Shown here: positions 9,812 to 18,495 of the stretch, one piece after another | Layout: every line of letters begins with the position of its first letter | Numbering within the stretch: the stretch's first letter is position 1 | DNA from: Brachymonas denitrificans | GTDB taxonomy: Bacteria; Pseudomonadota; Gammaproteobacteria; Burkholderiales; Burkholderiaceae_C | Direction of reading: 5' to 3' | Assembly: GCF_907163135.1 (NCBI RefSeq) | Contig: NZ_CAJQUA010000001.1 | Span: 697,001 to 761,000, forward strand | DNA: 64,000 bases | Made by a program: the position numbers and the translations under genes | Notes under the pieces: model-generated | What the model was told of the DNA's origin: nothing | Databases searched by the model: none | Seen by the model: the letters and a program-made list of their open reading frames with translations, nothing else

Positions 9812-10090
9812 TTAACGCACCTCCACCCGCACAGGCTCAACGCGGATGCCGGGGTCGACAACCACCGCGCCGCTACCCGTCGAAGGTCCGCAGCGCCCCT
9901 GTTTTTTCAACCCTGGAGGGCAGAAGCCGCCCCCTGGCAGACAGTTGCCTTTCTTGGCTTGTCCCGGCGGGCAGTGCGAGCCGTTGCCGGCGCCGTAACT
10001 GCCATCGTAGTAGGGATCGCCCAGCGATACTGCGCAACCGCCAAGCAGCAGTAGCGCCGCCAGGGGCAGCGCAGACACAATCGTTTTCAT
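9812..10090 (-). CDS. Small lipoprotein with two CPPG...C repeats, unknown function
   Basis: 92 residues. A lipoprotein signal peptide is clear, with lipobox LGGC (Cys19). The mature part is Gly/Pro/Cys-rich and contains a twofold repeat, C40-PPGQAKKGN-C50 and C57-PPGLKKQGR-C67, each 11 residues long; four cysteines could form two disulphides in the periplasm. The C-terminus is Val/Arg-rich. AAAGGAG stands 7 bases before ATG 10090. I recognise no named family beyond a general resemblance to small Comamonadaceae lipoproteins. It lies convergent to rmuC and downstream of the LOG gene with an 86-base gap. Confidence 0.7.
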   Translation of the reverse strand: MKTIVSALPLAALLLLGGCAVSLGDPYYDGSYGAGNGSHCPPGQAKKGNCLPGGGFCPPGLKKQGRCGPSTGSGAVVVDPGIRVEPVRVEVR

Positions 10091-10176
10091 GGTGTGCTCC
10101 TTTCCGGTTATGGCTGTATTGTTGCGCGCTTTCCGGAATGTGCTGTAGATCCTTGCAAACCTTGTCGCAGCCTGTA

Positions 10177-11112
10177 TCAGGCCGGCTCGTGAGAGTTGAA
10201 CACCAGGCAGGGGCCGTTGGCGACTGCGACCTTCTTGGGATCGGAACACTTGGCCAGGTAAAAATCGCGGATCTCGCGCCAGGCATCTTCCGGTGTGTCC
10301 ACATAGGTGAGCAGGTTCAGATCTTCCGGCGAAATCATGCCTTCCTCGGCCAGCAGCTCCAGGTTGAGCAGTTTCTTCCAGTAGGCACTGTCATACAGCA
10401 CGATGGGCACCTGGGCCGACTTGCGCGTCTGCACCAGCGTCATCACCTCGAACAGTTCATCCAGCGTGCCGAAACCGCCCGGAAACACCACCAGCGCCAC
10501 GGCGCGCACCATGAAGTGCATCTTGCGCAGCGCAAAGTAGTGGAACTTGAAGTTCAGGTCCGGGGTGACATAGGGGTTGGACTGCTGCTCGTGCGGCAGC
10601 GTGATGTTCAGGCCGATGGTGGGCTCGCCCATTTCGCTGGCGCCGCGGTTGGCCGCTTCCATGATGCCGGGGCCGCCACCCGTGCAGATGTAGACATGGC
10701 TCTGGCGCGGCTTGCCCACGCTGTATTCGGCTACCAGGCGGCCGAATTGCCGTGCCGCTTCGTATGACGCTGCACCGCGCCGCCAGCGCTCGGCCTGGGC
10801 CAGCGAGGCGGCATCGCCGGTGCGTTCGGCAGCGGCAATGACCTGGGCGGCGAACTCGGGCGAGGGCACGCGTGCACTGCCATAGACGACGACGGTGTGG
10901 TCGATCTGCCGGCGCTCCAGCTCCAGCTCGGGCTTGAGCATCTCGATCTGCAGCCGGATGCTGCGCGTTTCGCGCCGCAGCAGGAATTCGGGATCGGCAA
11001 AGGCCAGGCGGTTGGATTCGGGGGGAAGGGCGATGCCTTGGTCTGCAAGTTCCTGGAGTTCCTCCCAGGCATGTGCCAGCCGCTGTTCGCTCAGGTTGCC
11101 CTTGTTCTTCAT
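10177..11112 (-). CDS. LOG family protein (nucleotide 5'-monophosphate phosphoribohydrolase-like)
   Basis: 311 residues, longer than the ~190-residue plant-type LOG proteins because of an N-terminal helical region. The Rossmann-like core has GSARVPSPE (79-87), GGGPGIMEA (145-153) and the active-site PGGFGTLDE (211-219). Proteins of this fold, often misnamed lysine decarboxylases, cleave the ribose-base bond of nucleoside monophosphates (cytokinin-activating in plants, purine salvage or stress roles in bacteria). The start at 11112 has AAGGA 5 bases upstream. It lies 126 bases downstream of efp on the same strand, behind efp's terminator, so it is probably a separate unit. Confidence 0.85.
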   Translation of the reverse strand: MKNKGNLSEQRLAHAWEELQELADQGIALPPESNRLAFADPEFLLRRETRSIRLQIEMLKPELELERRQIDHTVVVYGSARVPSPEFAAQVIAAAERTGDAASLAQAERWRRGAASYEAARQFGRLVAEYSVGKPRQSHVYICTGGGPGIMEAANRGASEMGEPTIGLNITLPHEQQSNPYVTPDLNFKFHYFALRKMHFMVRAVALVVFPGGFGTLDELFEVMTLVQTRKSAQVPIVLYDSAYWKKLLNLELLAEEGMISPEDLNLLTYVDTPEDAWREIRDFYLAKCSDPKKVAVANGPCLVFNSHEPA

Positions 11113-11172
11113 GATGTCCTTCTTGTTCCGGGTGTTCCGGCACGCGCCGGCTTGATTTCCAGTGTACACAAA

Positions 11173-11203
11173 CAAAAAAGGCCTCCCGTCACACGGAAAG
11201 CCT
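11173..11203 (-). terminator. Rho-independent terminator of efp
   Basis: On the minus strand AGGCTTTCCGT / ACGGGAGGCCT pair over 11 bp using two G-U pairs, followed by TTTTTTG. It is 35 bases after the efp stop. Confidence 0.75.
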
Positions 11204-11238
11204 TTCTTGCCGGGTTGCAGGGCCAGCCTGCAGCGCCA

Positions 11239-11793
11239 TTACACGCGCTTGCGGTATTCGCCGGTGCGGGTGTCGATCTCGATGCGGTCGCCCTGGGCCA
11301 CGAAGATCGGCACACCGACTTCGAAGCCGGTCGCGATCTTGGCGGGCTTGAGCACCTTGCCGGAGGTGTCGCCCTTGACGGCGGGCTCGGTCCAGGTGAT
11401 TTCGCGCTCGACGCTGGTGGGCAGTTCGACGGAGATGGCCTTGCCTTCGTAGAACACCACTTCGGCTTCCATGCCTTCTTCCAGGTAGTTCAGGGCGTCG
11501 CCCATGTTCTCGGACTCGACTTCGTACTGGTTGTACTCGGTGTCCATCCACACGTACATGGGATCAGCGAAGTAGCTGTAGGTGCACTCTTTCTTGTCGA
11601 GCACGATGTTGTCGATCTTGTCGTCAGCCTTGAACACCACTTCGGTGCCGAAGTTGCTCAGCAGGCTCTTGAGCTTCATGCGGACGGTGGCAGCGCCGCG
11701 GCCGCCACGGGCGTATTCGGTTTTCAGCACGACCATCGGGTCTTTGCCGTGCATGATCACGTTGCCGGCGCGGATTTCTTGAGCGATTTTCAT
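11239..11793 (-). CDS. efp: Translation elongation factor P
   Basis: 184 residues, full length, with KOW-like, central OB and C-terminal OB domains and the terminal signature [17 protein letters not shown]-type ending. EF-P enters the ribosomal E site and rescues stalling at proline stretches. The tip of the domain I loop carries Arg at position 32 (ARGGRG), not Lys, which is the residue rhamnosylated by EarP in betaproteobacteria and some others. No earP or rhamnose pathway gene is in the window, although earP often neighbours efp. The gene is divergent from dut, with 265 bases between starts and no further gene there. Confidence 0.96.
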   Translation of the reverse strand: MKIAQEIRAGNVIMHGKDPMVVLKTEYARGGRGAATVRMKLKSLLSNFGTEVVFKADDKIDNIVLDKKECTYSYFADPMYVWMDTEYNQYEVESENMGDALNYLEEGMEAEVVFYEGKAISVELPTSVEREITWTEPAVKGDTSGKVLKPAKIATGFEVGVPIFVAQGDRIEIDTRTGEYRKRV

Positions 11794-12058
11794 GTTCAGG
11801 TGTATCAGGTTAGTGCCGCATCAAGGCATGCCCGGAGCATGCTGGCGGCGTAGGCCATGGCGGGAATCTGCAGAGGCTCGCGCACGGCTGAAGATGCAGG
11901 GTTTTTGCTGCAGGCGCTCATTCTAGCCGCAAATGGAGGGGCGAGCCAGCCGCAGCCGCGCGAGGCGCCAATGCCTGATCAGGGTCATGCCGCATCGCGC
12001 AGTCCTATTGGCGCGCAGGCACAATAGCGTTTTTGTTTTTTCCTTGTCATTGCCCGCC

Positions 12059-12514
12059 ATGTCCCTGCACGTCGATCTCAAATTGCTGGATGAACGCCTG
12101 AAAACGCAAATGCCTGCCTACGCAACGGCCGGCAGCGCGGGCCTCGATTTGCGCGCCTGCCTCGATGCGCCGCTCACCTTGCAGCCCAATGCCTGGCAAC
12201 TGGTGCCCACCGGCATGGCCATCTACCTGCAGGATCCGGGCTATGCAGCCATGATCCTGCCGCGCTCGGGGCTGGGCCACAAGCACGGCATTGTGCTGGG
12301 CAACCTGGTCGGCCTGATCGACAGCGATTACCAGGGCCAGCTGATGGTAAGCGCCTGGAACCGCACGGACACCGCGTACACCATCGAGCCGATGGAGCGC
12401 ATTGCACAGCTGGTGATCGTGCCGGTGATGCAGGCGCACTTCAACGTGGTGGACGAATTTGCAGATGTGAGTGCGCGGGGCGAGGGGGGCTACGGTTCTA
12501 CCGGGCGTTCCTGA
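12059..12514 (+). CDS. dut: Deoxyuridine 5'-triphosphate nucleotidohydrolase (dUTPase)
   Basis: 151 residues, standard length. The trimeric dUTPase motifs appear in order: GSAGLDLRA (I), [11 protein letters not shown] (II), [11 protein letters not shown] (III, with the catalytic Asp), and the C-terminal GYGSTGRS (V). It hydrolyses dUTP to dUMP, keeping uracil out of DNA and feeding dTMP synthesis. The ATG at 12059 gives [11 protein letters not shown], matching the family start; the open frame runs upstream without a plausible alternative. Its 3' end overlaps the 3' end of convergent mnmC by 17 bases. Confidence 0.96.
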   Translation: MSLHVDLKLLDERLKTQMPAYATAGSAGLDLRACLDAPLTLQPNAWQLVPTGMAIYLQDPGYAAMILPRSGLGHKHGIVLGNLVGLIDSDYQGQLMVSAWNRTDTAYTIEPMERIAQLVIVPVMQAHFNVVDEFADVSARGEGGYGSTGRS

Positions 12515-14306
12515 GCCAGCGGCTGGCCGACAGCATCTGGCCGAGCTTGCGCTCCTGCGGCCAGGGTTCGTCGTGCAGCAGCGCGGCCATCTGTTCGCCG
12601 CAGAGCATGGCAAGCGCCAGCCCGCGTGCGCCCATGCCCGCGCAGAGCGAGATGCCTTCCAGGCCCGGAACAGGCAGCGGCCCGACCACGGGCAGGCGGT
12701 CCGGCAGCGTGGTGCGCACGCCGGCCCAGGCACGGGCCTGGCTCTGGGCGAAGGCCGGGGCCAGCGCCTTGCCGGCAGCGGGGTGCAGGATCTGCAGCTT
12801 GGCCAGAATCTCGCCCATGTCCCTCTCGCGCGGGCTGGGGTCGGTATCGCCGCGATTGAAGGTTGATCCCGTAATCCACATCGGCCCCTGCCGCTCCGGC
12901 GTGGCGTGGGGAATGTGTGCAGCCATGCTGCCCTTGCCGTTGACGGGGAAGGGCGGCAGGGCATCCGGGTGGGGCAGATCGTCCTGCCAGCCCCAGGCAA
13001 TCTGCCCGCGCAGGGGTTTGAAGGCGATGCCGAACGGCGCGTCCGTGCACGCCGGTTGGCCTGACGCTGCAGCGAGTTGCTGCAGCAGCGCCGAAGAATG
13101 GTAGGCCGCCGCAATGACGACATGCCGGGCCTGCGCCAGCACCTGGCCGTCGGCGTCCAGCGCCTGCCAGAGTCCGCTATCCGCGCGCTGCAGGGCGGCG
13201 ACGCGGCCGTTGCCCTGAAAGCGGATGCCCGGACGCCTGAGCAATGCGGACACCAGTGCTGCCGGCTTGATCCAGGCAGCACCGGGATGCAGGATGGCGG
13301 TGATGTCTTGGGGCAAGCAGGCTTGGGCGATGTCTTGCGGGCTGGCGCGGTGCGCCCATTCGCTGCTGGGCCGGAGGGCGCCGGGGGCATCCGGCGCTTG
13401 CCAGGCGCGGGCCAGTTTGCTGTCGCCATCCACACAGTGTTCGAGCACACCGCCTTGCGACCATTCCAGGCCCGGCTCCAGCAGCGCCTCGGCACGATGC
13501 AGCATGCAGCGTACGCCGGCCCGGCTGATCTGGGAAATGCGCGTGTCGTCGGCCGAGGTGTGCGGCACGACCAGGCCCACGGGCAGGCCGGACGCGCCGG
13601 CAGCCGGTGCCGGGCCGGCATCCAGCACGGTGACCTCCCAGCCGCGGCGCGCCAGGCTCCAGGCACTGGCAGCGCCGCTCAGACCTGCGCCGATAACGAT
13701 GGCAGTTGATGGTACAACGCTGGATCGGGAACTTTCATCTATCCAGTGCGGGCTATAAAAGTATCCATTCGGTTGGCCGTCGGCCGTTTGCCATCCTTTG
13801 CTGCGCAGGGCGTGGCGCCAGTCGGCGTCTGTGATGTCGGCAGCATGCACAGCATCCGCGATGTCTGCAGGACAGGATGCGGTGCCGAGATGCAGCCGCG
13901 TGCCATGCCGGCTGAGTGCGGCAAGTGCAGCGGCCAGATGTGCTGGCTCAAGCCCGGGCGTGCGGAATAGCCCCGAGCCTGCGTGGATGGAATCGAAAAC
14001 ACCGGTACAGCCTGCCAGTGCCTCGCGCACGGGCACCAGCGCGAGCTGGAGGATCAGCCGCTCATCCTCCAGTGGAAGACGATGCCATCCGGGAATCAGC
14101 CCCCACCAGTGCGCCTGCAGCTGCCGGGCCAGCGGTTCCCCATCCGCGCCCAGACGCGCTTCGATGGCACGGGCCACCTCGCTCCATGCTGGAAGCCGGT
14201 CGGCTTGCCAGACAAAATGATGGATGCCTGCTGCGGCGCGATGCTGCTGCCACCAATCCAGAAACAGCGCGATGTCCGGTACGGACAGGCAGAGGCTATG
14301 GGACAT
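12498..14306 (-). CDS. mnmC: tRNA modification protein MnmC with intact FAD oxidoreductase domain and degenerate methyltransferase domain
   Basis: 602 residues against about 670 in E. coli. The C-terminal part is a DAO-type FAD oxidoreductase with [13 protein letters not shown] (about 203-215) and ASGLPVGLV; it removes the carboxymethyl group from cmnm5(s2)U34 of tRNA. The N-terminal ~190 residues align with the second half of the methyltransferase domain ([11 protein letters not shown] matches the family's PLPGCHRL segment), but the SAM-binding GFGTG motif is absent and the FLDGFAPAKNP motif is replaced by FDSIHAG. An in-frame TGA lies 18 bases upstream of the ATG, so the ORF cannot extend. 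Methylation is probably lost. It is 35 bases downstream of yggX. Confidence 0.85.
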   Translation of the reverse strand: MSHSLCLSVPDIALFLDWWQQHRAAAGIHHFVWQADRLPAWSEVARAIEARLGADGEPLARQLQAHWWGLIPGWHRLPLEDERLILQLALVPVREALAGCTGVFDSIHAGSGLFRTPGLEPAHLAAALAALSRHGTRLHLGTASCPADIADAVHAADITDADWRHALRSKGWQTADGQPNGYFYSPHWIDESSRSSVVPSTAIVIGAGLSGAASAWSLARRGWEVTVLDAGPAPAAGASGLPVGLVVPHTSADDTRISQISRAGVRCMLHRAEALLEPGLEWSQGGVLEHCVDGDSKLARAWQAPDAPGALRPSSEWAHRASPQDIAQACLPQDITAILHPGAAWIKPAALVSALLRRPGIRFQGNGRVAALQRADSGLWQALDADGQVLAQARHVVIAAAYHSSALLQQLAAASGQPACTDAPFGIAFKPLRGQIAWGWQDDLPHPDALPPFPVNGKGSMAAHIPHATPERQGPMWITGSTFNRGDTDPSPRERDMGEILAKLQILHPAAGKALAPAFAQSQARAWAGVRTTLPDRLPVVGPLPVPGLEGISLCAGMGARGLALAMLCGEQMAALLHDEPWPQERKLGQMLSASRWLRNAR

Positions 14307-14341
14307 GGGGCAGCAGGGTGTTCAGGCGGGCCTCCGGAGAA

Positions 14342-14623
14342 TCAGGATTCTTCCTGCGTCGGCGGCACGTAGCCTGCGGCCTGGTCGGCGCCGGCGCCGA
14401 AGAAGTGGTTTTCCATCTGGCGGGCCAGGTACTGGCGGGCGCGGGCGTCGGCCAGGTTCAGGCGGTTTTCGTTCACCAGCATGGTCTGGTGGCGGATCCA
14501 GTCGGCCCAGGCCTGCTTGCTCACGTTGTCGAAAATGCGCTTGCCGAGTTCGCCGGGGTAGGGGGCGCGATCCAGGCCTTCGGCCTCCTTGCCCAGCTTG
14601 ATGCATTGAACCATGCGAGTCAT
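14342..14623 (-). CDS. yggX: Fe(2+)-trafficking / oxidative damage protection protein YggX
   Basis: 93 residues, typical length. It starts [18 protein letters not shown] and contains FGELG-like [29 protein letters not shown] and the conserved C-terminal helix, all characteristic of the YggX family. The single Cys7 is the family's conserved cysteine. YggX supports iron-sulphur cluster protein repair and lowers oxidative damage. GAGGAG lies 6 bases before the ATG at 14623. mnmC follows at 35 bases on the same strand, so the two may be co-transcribed. Confidence 0.95.
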   Translation of the reverse strand: MTRMVQCIKLGKEAEGLDRAPYPGELGKRIFDNVSKQAWADWIRHQTMLVNENRLNLADARARQYLARQMENHFFGAGADQAAGYVPPTQEES

Positions 14624-14933
14624 GGAAACTCCTCAATATGTGTGATTGGCCGCACAGCCGGCCGGATGGGGCATTTTAAGCCGGGCCCGGGCAGCCTTGA
14701 GGCGGGCAGGGGCTTGCATCCTGTCGGGAGATGCCTGCAATCAAGGGACAGGCGGGGAAGCCAGTCAGCCGCACAGCCTCGGAACAGGGGAAATCTCAAG
14801 GGTTTGTACTTGTATTGACGTTTACGTCAATAGAAGAGTAAGAGGAATGTAAGTGCTAGCATGCACATTGCTTGGTGATGCGGGAAACAACCCGCACAGT
14901 ATTGAACACACCCCCTAATGCGAGGAGACATAT
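14624..14933. other. 310-base divergent intergenic region between yggX and acsA
   Basis: No gene of its own is seen. It carries a perfect-armed 18-bp palindrome (14814-14831) about 103 bases before the acsA start, and the ribosome site GAGGAG just before 14934. Promoter boxes are not obvious for either direction. Confidence 0.5.
14814..14831. promoter_or_regulatory. 18-bp palindromic operator candidate (LiuR-like type) upstream of acsA
   Basis: ATTGACGT-TT-ACGTCAAT: both 8-base arms pair perfectly. It matches the site at 4787-4804 in 15 of 18 positions. The shared site links acetyl-CoA synthetase and a hydroxyacyl-CoA dehydrogenase in one probable regulon. Regulator identity (LiuR of the MerR family) is inferred from memory of the motif type. 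Confidence 0.65.
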
Positions 14934-16928
14934 ATGACAGCGCAGCCTGGATCGATTGAGTCCGTTTTGGTCGAAAACCGCGTTTTTCCCCCTTCCGAAG
15001 CCACCATGGAAGGTGCGCGCATCAAGGGCATGGAAGCCTATCAGGCACTCTGCGACGAAGCAGAAAAAGACTATGAAGGCTTCTGGGCACGCCTGGCGCG
15101 CGAAAACGTGGTCTGGACCAAGCCCTTCACCAAGGTGCTGGACGAATCCAACGCGCCGTTCTACAAGTGGTTCGAAGACGGCGAGCTGAACGCTTCCGCC
15201 AACTGCCTGGACAAGCACATGGGCACGCCGGTCGAGAACAAGACCGCCATCATCTTCGAAGCCGACGACGGCAAGGTCACCAAGGTCACCTACAAGGAGA
15301 TGCTGGAGCGCGTCAGCCAGTTTGCCAATGCGCTCAAGGCCGAAGGCGTCAAGAAGGGCGACCGCGTCATCATCTACATGCCGATGACCATCGAGGGCAT
15401 CGTTGCCATGCAGGCCTGCGCCCGTATCGGCGCCACCCACAGCGTGGTGTTCGGCGGCTTCTCTGCCAAGGCCGTGCACGAGCGCATTGTTGACGCCGGC
15501 GCCGTCTGCGTGATCACCTCCAACTACCAGATGCGTGGCGGCAAGGAACTGCCGCTCAAGTCCATCGTGGACGAGGCCCTGGCCGAAGGCGGCACCGAGT
15601 GCGTGAAGAGCGTGCTGGTGTTCGAGCGCACGGCCACCCCGTGCAACATGGTCGAAGGCCGTGACAAGACCTTCAGCCAGGTGCTGGAAGGCCAGAGCAC
15701 CGTGTGCGAGCCGGTGTCCGTGGGCGCGGAGCATCCGCTGTTCGTGCTCTACACCTCCGGTTCCACCGGCAAGCCCAAGGGCGTGCAGCACAGCACCGGC
15801 GGCTACATCCTGTGGGCCAACACCACCATGCAGTGGACCTTCGACGTGCATCCCGACGACGTGTTCTGGTGCACTGCCGACATCGGCTGGATTACCGGCC
15901 ACACCTACATTACCTACGGCCCGCTGGCTGCCGGCGCCACGCAGGTGGTGTTCGAGGGCGTGCCCACCTATCCGGACGCTTCCCGCTTCTGGAAGATGAT
16001 CGAAGCCCACAAGGTCACCATCTTCTACACGGCTCCCACCGCCATCCGCTCGCTGATCAAGGCAGCCGACAGCAACGAGGCCGTCCATCCGAAGAACTTC
16101 GACCTGTCCAGCCTGCGTATCCTGGGCAGCGTGGGCGAGCCGATCAACCCCGAAGCCTGGATGTGGTACTACAAGAACATCGGCGGCGAGCGCTGCCCGA
16201 TCGTGGACACCTTCTGGCAGACCGAAACCGGCGGCCACATGATGACGCCGCTGCCGGGCGCCACGCCGCTGGTGCCGGGTTCCTGCACGCTGCCGCTGCC
16301 GGGCATCACGGCTGCCATTGTCGACGAGGCCGGCAATGAGCTGCCCAACGGCTCTGGCGGTATCCTGGTGATCAAGCGTCCCTGGCCGTCCATGATCCGT
16401 ACCATCTGGGGTGACCCCGAGCGCTTCAAGAAGAGCTACTTCCCCGAAGAACTGCAGGGTGCCTACCTGGCTGGCGACGGCGCCGTGCGCAGCGAAGACC
16501 GTGGCTACTTCCGCATCACCGGCCGTATCGACGACGTGCTGAACGTCTCCGGCCACCGCATGGGCACCATGGAAATCGAATCCTGCCTGGTGGCCAAGAG
16601 CGACCTGGTGGCCGAAGCTGCCGTGGTGGGCCGTCCCGACGACCTGACCGGCGAAGCCATCTGCGCCTTCGTGGTGCTCAAACAGGGCCGTCCGTCTGCC
16701 GAAGAGGCTCCGAAGATCGCCAAGGCGCTGCGCGACTGGGTGGCCCACGAGATCGGCCCCATCGCCAAGCCCAAGGACATCCGCTTCGGCGACAACCTGC
16801 CCAAGACCCGCTCCGGCAAGATCATGCGCCGCCTGCTGCGCAGCCTGGCCAAGGGCGAGACCATCACGCAGGATACGTCCACGCTGGAGAACCCGGCGAT
16901 TCTGGATCAGCTGGGTGATGCCTACTGA
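14934..16928 (+). CDS. acsA: Acetyl-CoA synthetase (acetate-CoA ligase)
   Basis: 664 residues, the usual length of AMP-forming acetyl-CoA synthetases. It converts acetate, ATP and CoA to acetyl-CoA. Key motifs are the ATP-binding [11 protein letters not shown] (about 280), WQTETGG (about 430), [11 protein letters not shown] and the C-terminal [11 protein letters not shown] with the catalytic lysine near residue 629, the site normally controlled by reversible acetylation. Ribosome site GAGGAG lies 7 bases before ATG 14934. The palindrome upstream suggests repression together with branched-chain acyl-CoA breakdown genes. Propionate may also be a substrate, given the propionyl-CoA block at 47-54 kb, but that is inference. 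Confidence 0.96.
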   Translation: MTAQPGSIESVLVENRVFPPSEATMEGARIKGMEAYQALCDEAEKDYEGFWARLARENVVWTKPFTKVLDESNAPFYKWFEDGELNASANCLDKHMGTPVENKTAIIFEADDGKVTKVTYKEMLERVSQFANALKAEGVKKGDRVIIYMPMTIEGIVAMQACARIGATHSVVFGGFSAKAVHERIVDAGAVCVITSNYQMRGGKELPLKSIVDEALAEGGTECVKSVLVFERTATPCNMVEGRDKTFSQVLEGQSTVCEPVSVGAEHPLFVLYTSGSTGKPKGVQHSTGGYILWANTTMQWTFDVHPDDVFWCTADIGWITGHTYITYGPLAAGATQVVFEGVPTYPDASRFWKMIEAHKVTIFYTAPTAIRSLIKAADSNEAVHPKNFDLSSLRILGSVGEPINPEAWMWYYKNIGGERCPIVDTFWQTETGGHMMTPLPGATPLVPGSCTLPLPGITAAIVDEAGNELPNGSGGILVIKRPWPSMIRTIWGDPERFKKSYFPEELQGAYLAGDGAVRSEDRGYFRITGRIDDVLNVSGHRMGTMEIESCLVAKSDLVAEAAVVGRPDDLTGEAICAFVVLKQGRPSAEEAPKIAKALRDWVAHEIGPIAKPKDIRFGDNLPKTRSGKIMRRLLRSLAKGETITQDTSTLENPAILDQLGDAY

Positions 16929-16944
16929 TCGATGAAGTGCCCAT

Positions 16945-17008
16945 CCCGCCATGCTGTGGCGGGACGGACAATCAGCCACGACAAAGCCACCGCAAGGGTG
17001 GCTTTGTC
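16945..17008. terminator. Two tandem hairpins between acsA and the convergent cytochrome c gene
   Basis: CCCGCCA / TGGCGGG (7 bp, 16945-16963) and GACAAAGCCACC / GGTGGCTTTGTC (12 bp, 16980-17008, GCAAG loop). Neither has a long T run, but the second is a strong stem and can serve both convergent genes. Confidence 0.6.
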
Positions 17009-17018
17009 ATTGATGGGT

Positions 17019-17342
17019 TTACTTCAGGCCGAGAATCCACACCGCCAGCCGCCGCGCCTCGGCATCCGTCACCTGAGGGCTGGCCGGCATGGGCACGGCG
17101 CCAAAGCTGCCGCTGCCACCGGCACGAATCAACGGCGCGAGCTTGTCGACCGCTGCGGGATCATTGCGGTATTTCTGCGCCACCGACTTGTACGAAGGCC
17201 CGACCACGCGGCGCTCCACGGTGTGGCAGGTCATGCAGTTGCGGGAGGTGGCGAGCTTGAGTTCGTCGGCGGCCTGTGCGGGCTGTGCAGCCAGAAGGGT
17301 GCCGAATACTGCAGCCATCAGCCAGGCGCTTGCTTGCTTCAT
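17019..17342 (-). CDS. Small monohaem c-type cytochrome (class I)
   Basis: 107 residues with a signal peptide (cleavage about AQA at 22-24), one haem site CMTCH (36-40) and a probable axial methionine in VPMPAS (M85). The mature ~83-residue size fits the cytochrome c551/c552 group: periplasmic one-electron carriers that feed oxidases or dehydrogenases. The start at 17342 has AAGGAG 8 bases upstream; the longer frame to 17402 lacks signal logic. It stands alone, divergent from the ABC exporter operon with a gap of 105 bases. The partner enzyme is unknown. Confidence 0.9.
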   Translation of the reverse strand: MKQASAWLMAAVFGTLLAAQPAQAADELKLATSRNCMTCHTVERRVVGPSYKSVAQKYRNDPAAVDKLAPLIRAGGSGSFGAVPMPASPQVTDAEARRLAVWILGLK

Positions 17343-17447
17343 GGGGTGACTCCTTGTGGTAATGCCCGTTGCTTCCATTCTAGTGAATCTGCTTCGCTGC
17401 ATGCAGGAGGTTAGACTAAAGTCTGTCGCAAGCTAGCTGGAGCCCGC

Positions 17448-18491
17448 ATGGAGCCTACTGCCTCGAAGAAGAAATTGCTGATGGCCGCAGCCGTGGGGCT
17501 GGCGCTGGTGGCGGGCGGATTCTGGTATTTCAATGGCCGCAGCCAGGGCGAGGATCCGGACACCCTGGTGCTGCAGGGCAATGTGGACATGCGCCAGGTG
17601 TCGCTGGCCTTCAATGGCAGTGGGCGCATTGCCAGCCTGCCGGCGCGTGAAGGCGAGCGGGTGCAGCAGGGGCAGTTGCTGGGCGAGCTGGACAGTACCA
17701 CGCTGGCGTTGCAGGTGAAGCAGTCCGAGGCGCAACTGGCCGCGCGCGAGCAGCTGGTACGCAAGCTCAAGGCAGGCGCGCGCCCGCAGGAGCTGGCGCA
17801 GGCCAATGCCAATGTGCGTGCGGCCGAGATCGAGGTGGATCTGGCCGGCAAGCAATTGCGACGCATGCAGCAATCCAATGCCGGCAGTGCCGGCGAAGCG
17901 GTCAGCCGTAACGAGATCGATGCGGCGCGTGCACGGCTGGAAATGGCGCAGGCCCGGCGGGATTCCGCGCGGCAGGCCAGTTCCTTGCTGCGTGCCGGGG
18001 CGCGCACCGAGGATATTGCCGAAGCATCGGCGCAGACCGATGCGGCCCGGGCGCAGCTTGATCTGCTGCGCCGCAATCTGGAGGACACGCGGCTGCTGGC
18101 GCCCAGCGGCGGTGTGATCCGCAGCCGCCTGCAGGAAGTGGGCGACCTGACTTCGCCGCAGAAGCCGGTGTATGCCCTGGCGCTCGATGATGCCAAATGG
18201 GTGCGCGTGTATGTGCCCGAGCCGGCACTGGGCAAGGTGCGCGAGGGCATGGCCGCGCAGGTCCGCATCGACAGTGCGCCCCAACAGCCGCTGGCGGGGC
18301 GGGTGGGTTATATCGCCTCGGTGGCCGAATTTACGCCCAAGACGGTGCAGACCGAGGAGTTGCGCAGCGCACTGGTGTATGAGGTACGCGTACATGCGCA
18401 GGATCCGCAGAACCAGTTGCGGCTGGGCATGCCCGCTACCGTGACGATTGACCTGAAGGGCGCGCCTGGGGCGGCGGCATCCGGAAAGTAA
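17448..18491 (+). CDS. ybhG: HlyD-family membrane fusion protein of an ABC exporter (YbhG-like)
   Basis: 347 residues. An N-terminal membrane anchor (about 9-27), a biotinyl-lipoyl-like half (about 45-85), a long coiled-coil hairpin (about 80-210; AREQLVRKLKAGARPQEL) and a beta-barrel region ending near 335. It bridges an inner-membrane exporter to the outer membrane across the periplasm. It is first in a four-gene operon whose order and sizes match E. coli ybhG-ybhF-ybhS-ybhR, with the next gene 4 bases on. GGAG lies 6 bases before the ATG. The E. coli system has been linked to efflux of certain drugs and cations; the natural substrate here is unknown. Confidence 0.87.
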   Translation: MEPTASKKKLLMAAAVGLALVAGGFWYFNGRSQGEDPDTLVLQGNVDMRQVSLAFNGSGRIASLPAREGERVQQGQLLGELDSTTLALQVKQSEAQLAAREQLVRKLKAGARPQELAQANANVRAAEIEVDLAGKQLRRMQQSNAGSAGEAVSRNEIDAARARLEMAQARRDSARQASSLLRAGARTEDIAEASAQTDAARAQLDLLRRNLEDTRLLAPSGGVIRSRLQEVGDLTSPQKPVYALALDDAKWVRVYVPEPALGKVREGMAAQVRIDSAPQQPLAGRVGYIASVAEFTPKTVQTEELRSALVYEVRVHAQDPQNQLRLGMPATVTIDLKGAPGAAASGK

Positions 18492-18495
18492 ACCC

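Noticed and set aside
12498-12514. 17-base overlap of dut and mnmC stops
   Set aside because: Convergent overlap at 3' ends is common in dense genomes and needs no special explanation.
14856-16979. Open frame of 707 codons on the minus strand over acsA
   Set aside because: A shadow of acsA: it is compositionally odd (His/Val/Gly/Ala-rich), has no domain, and acsA has a full set of motifs.
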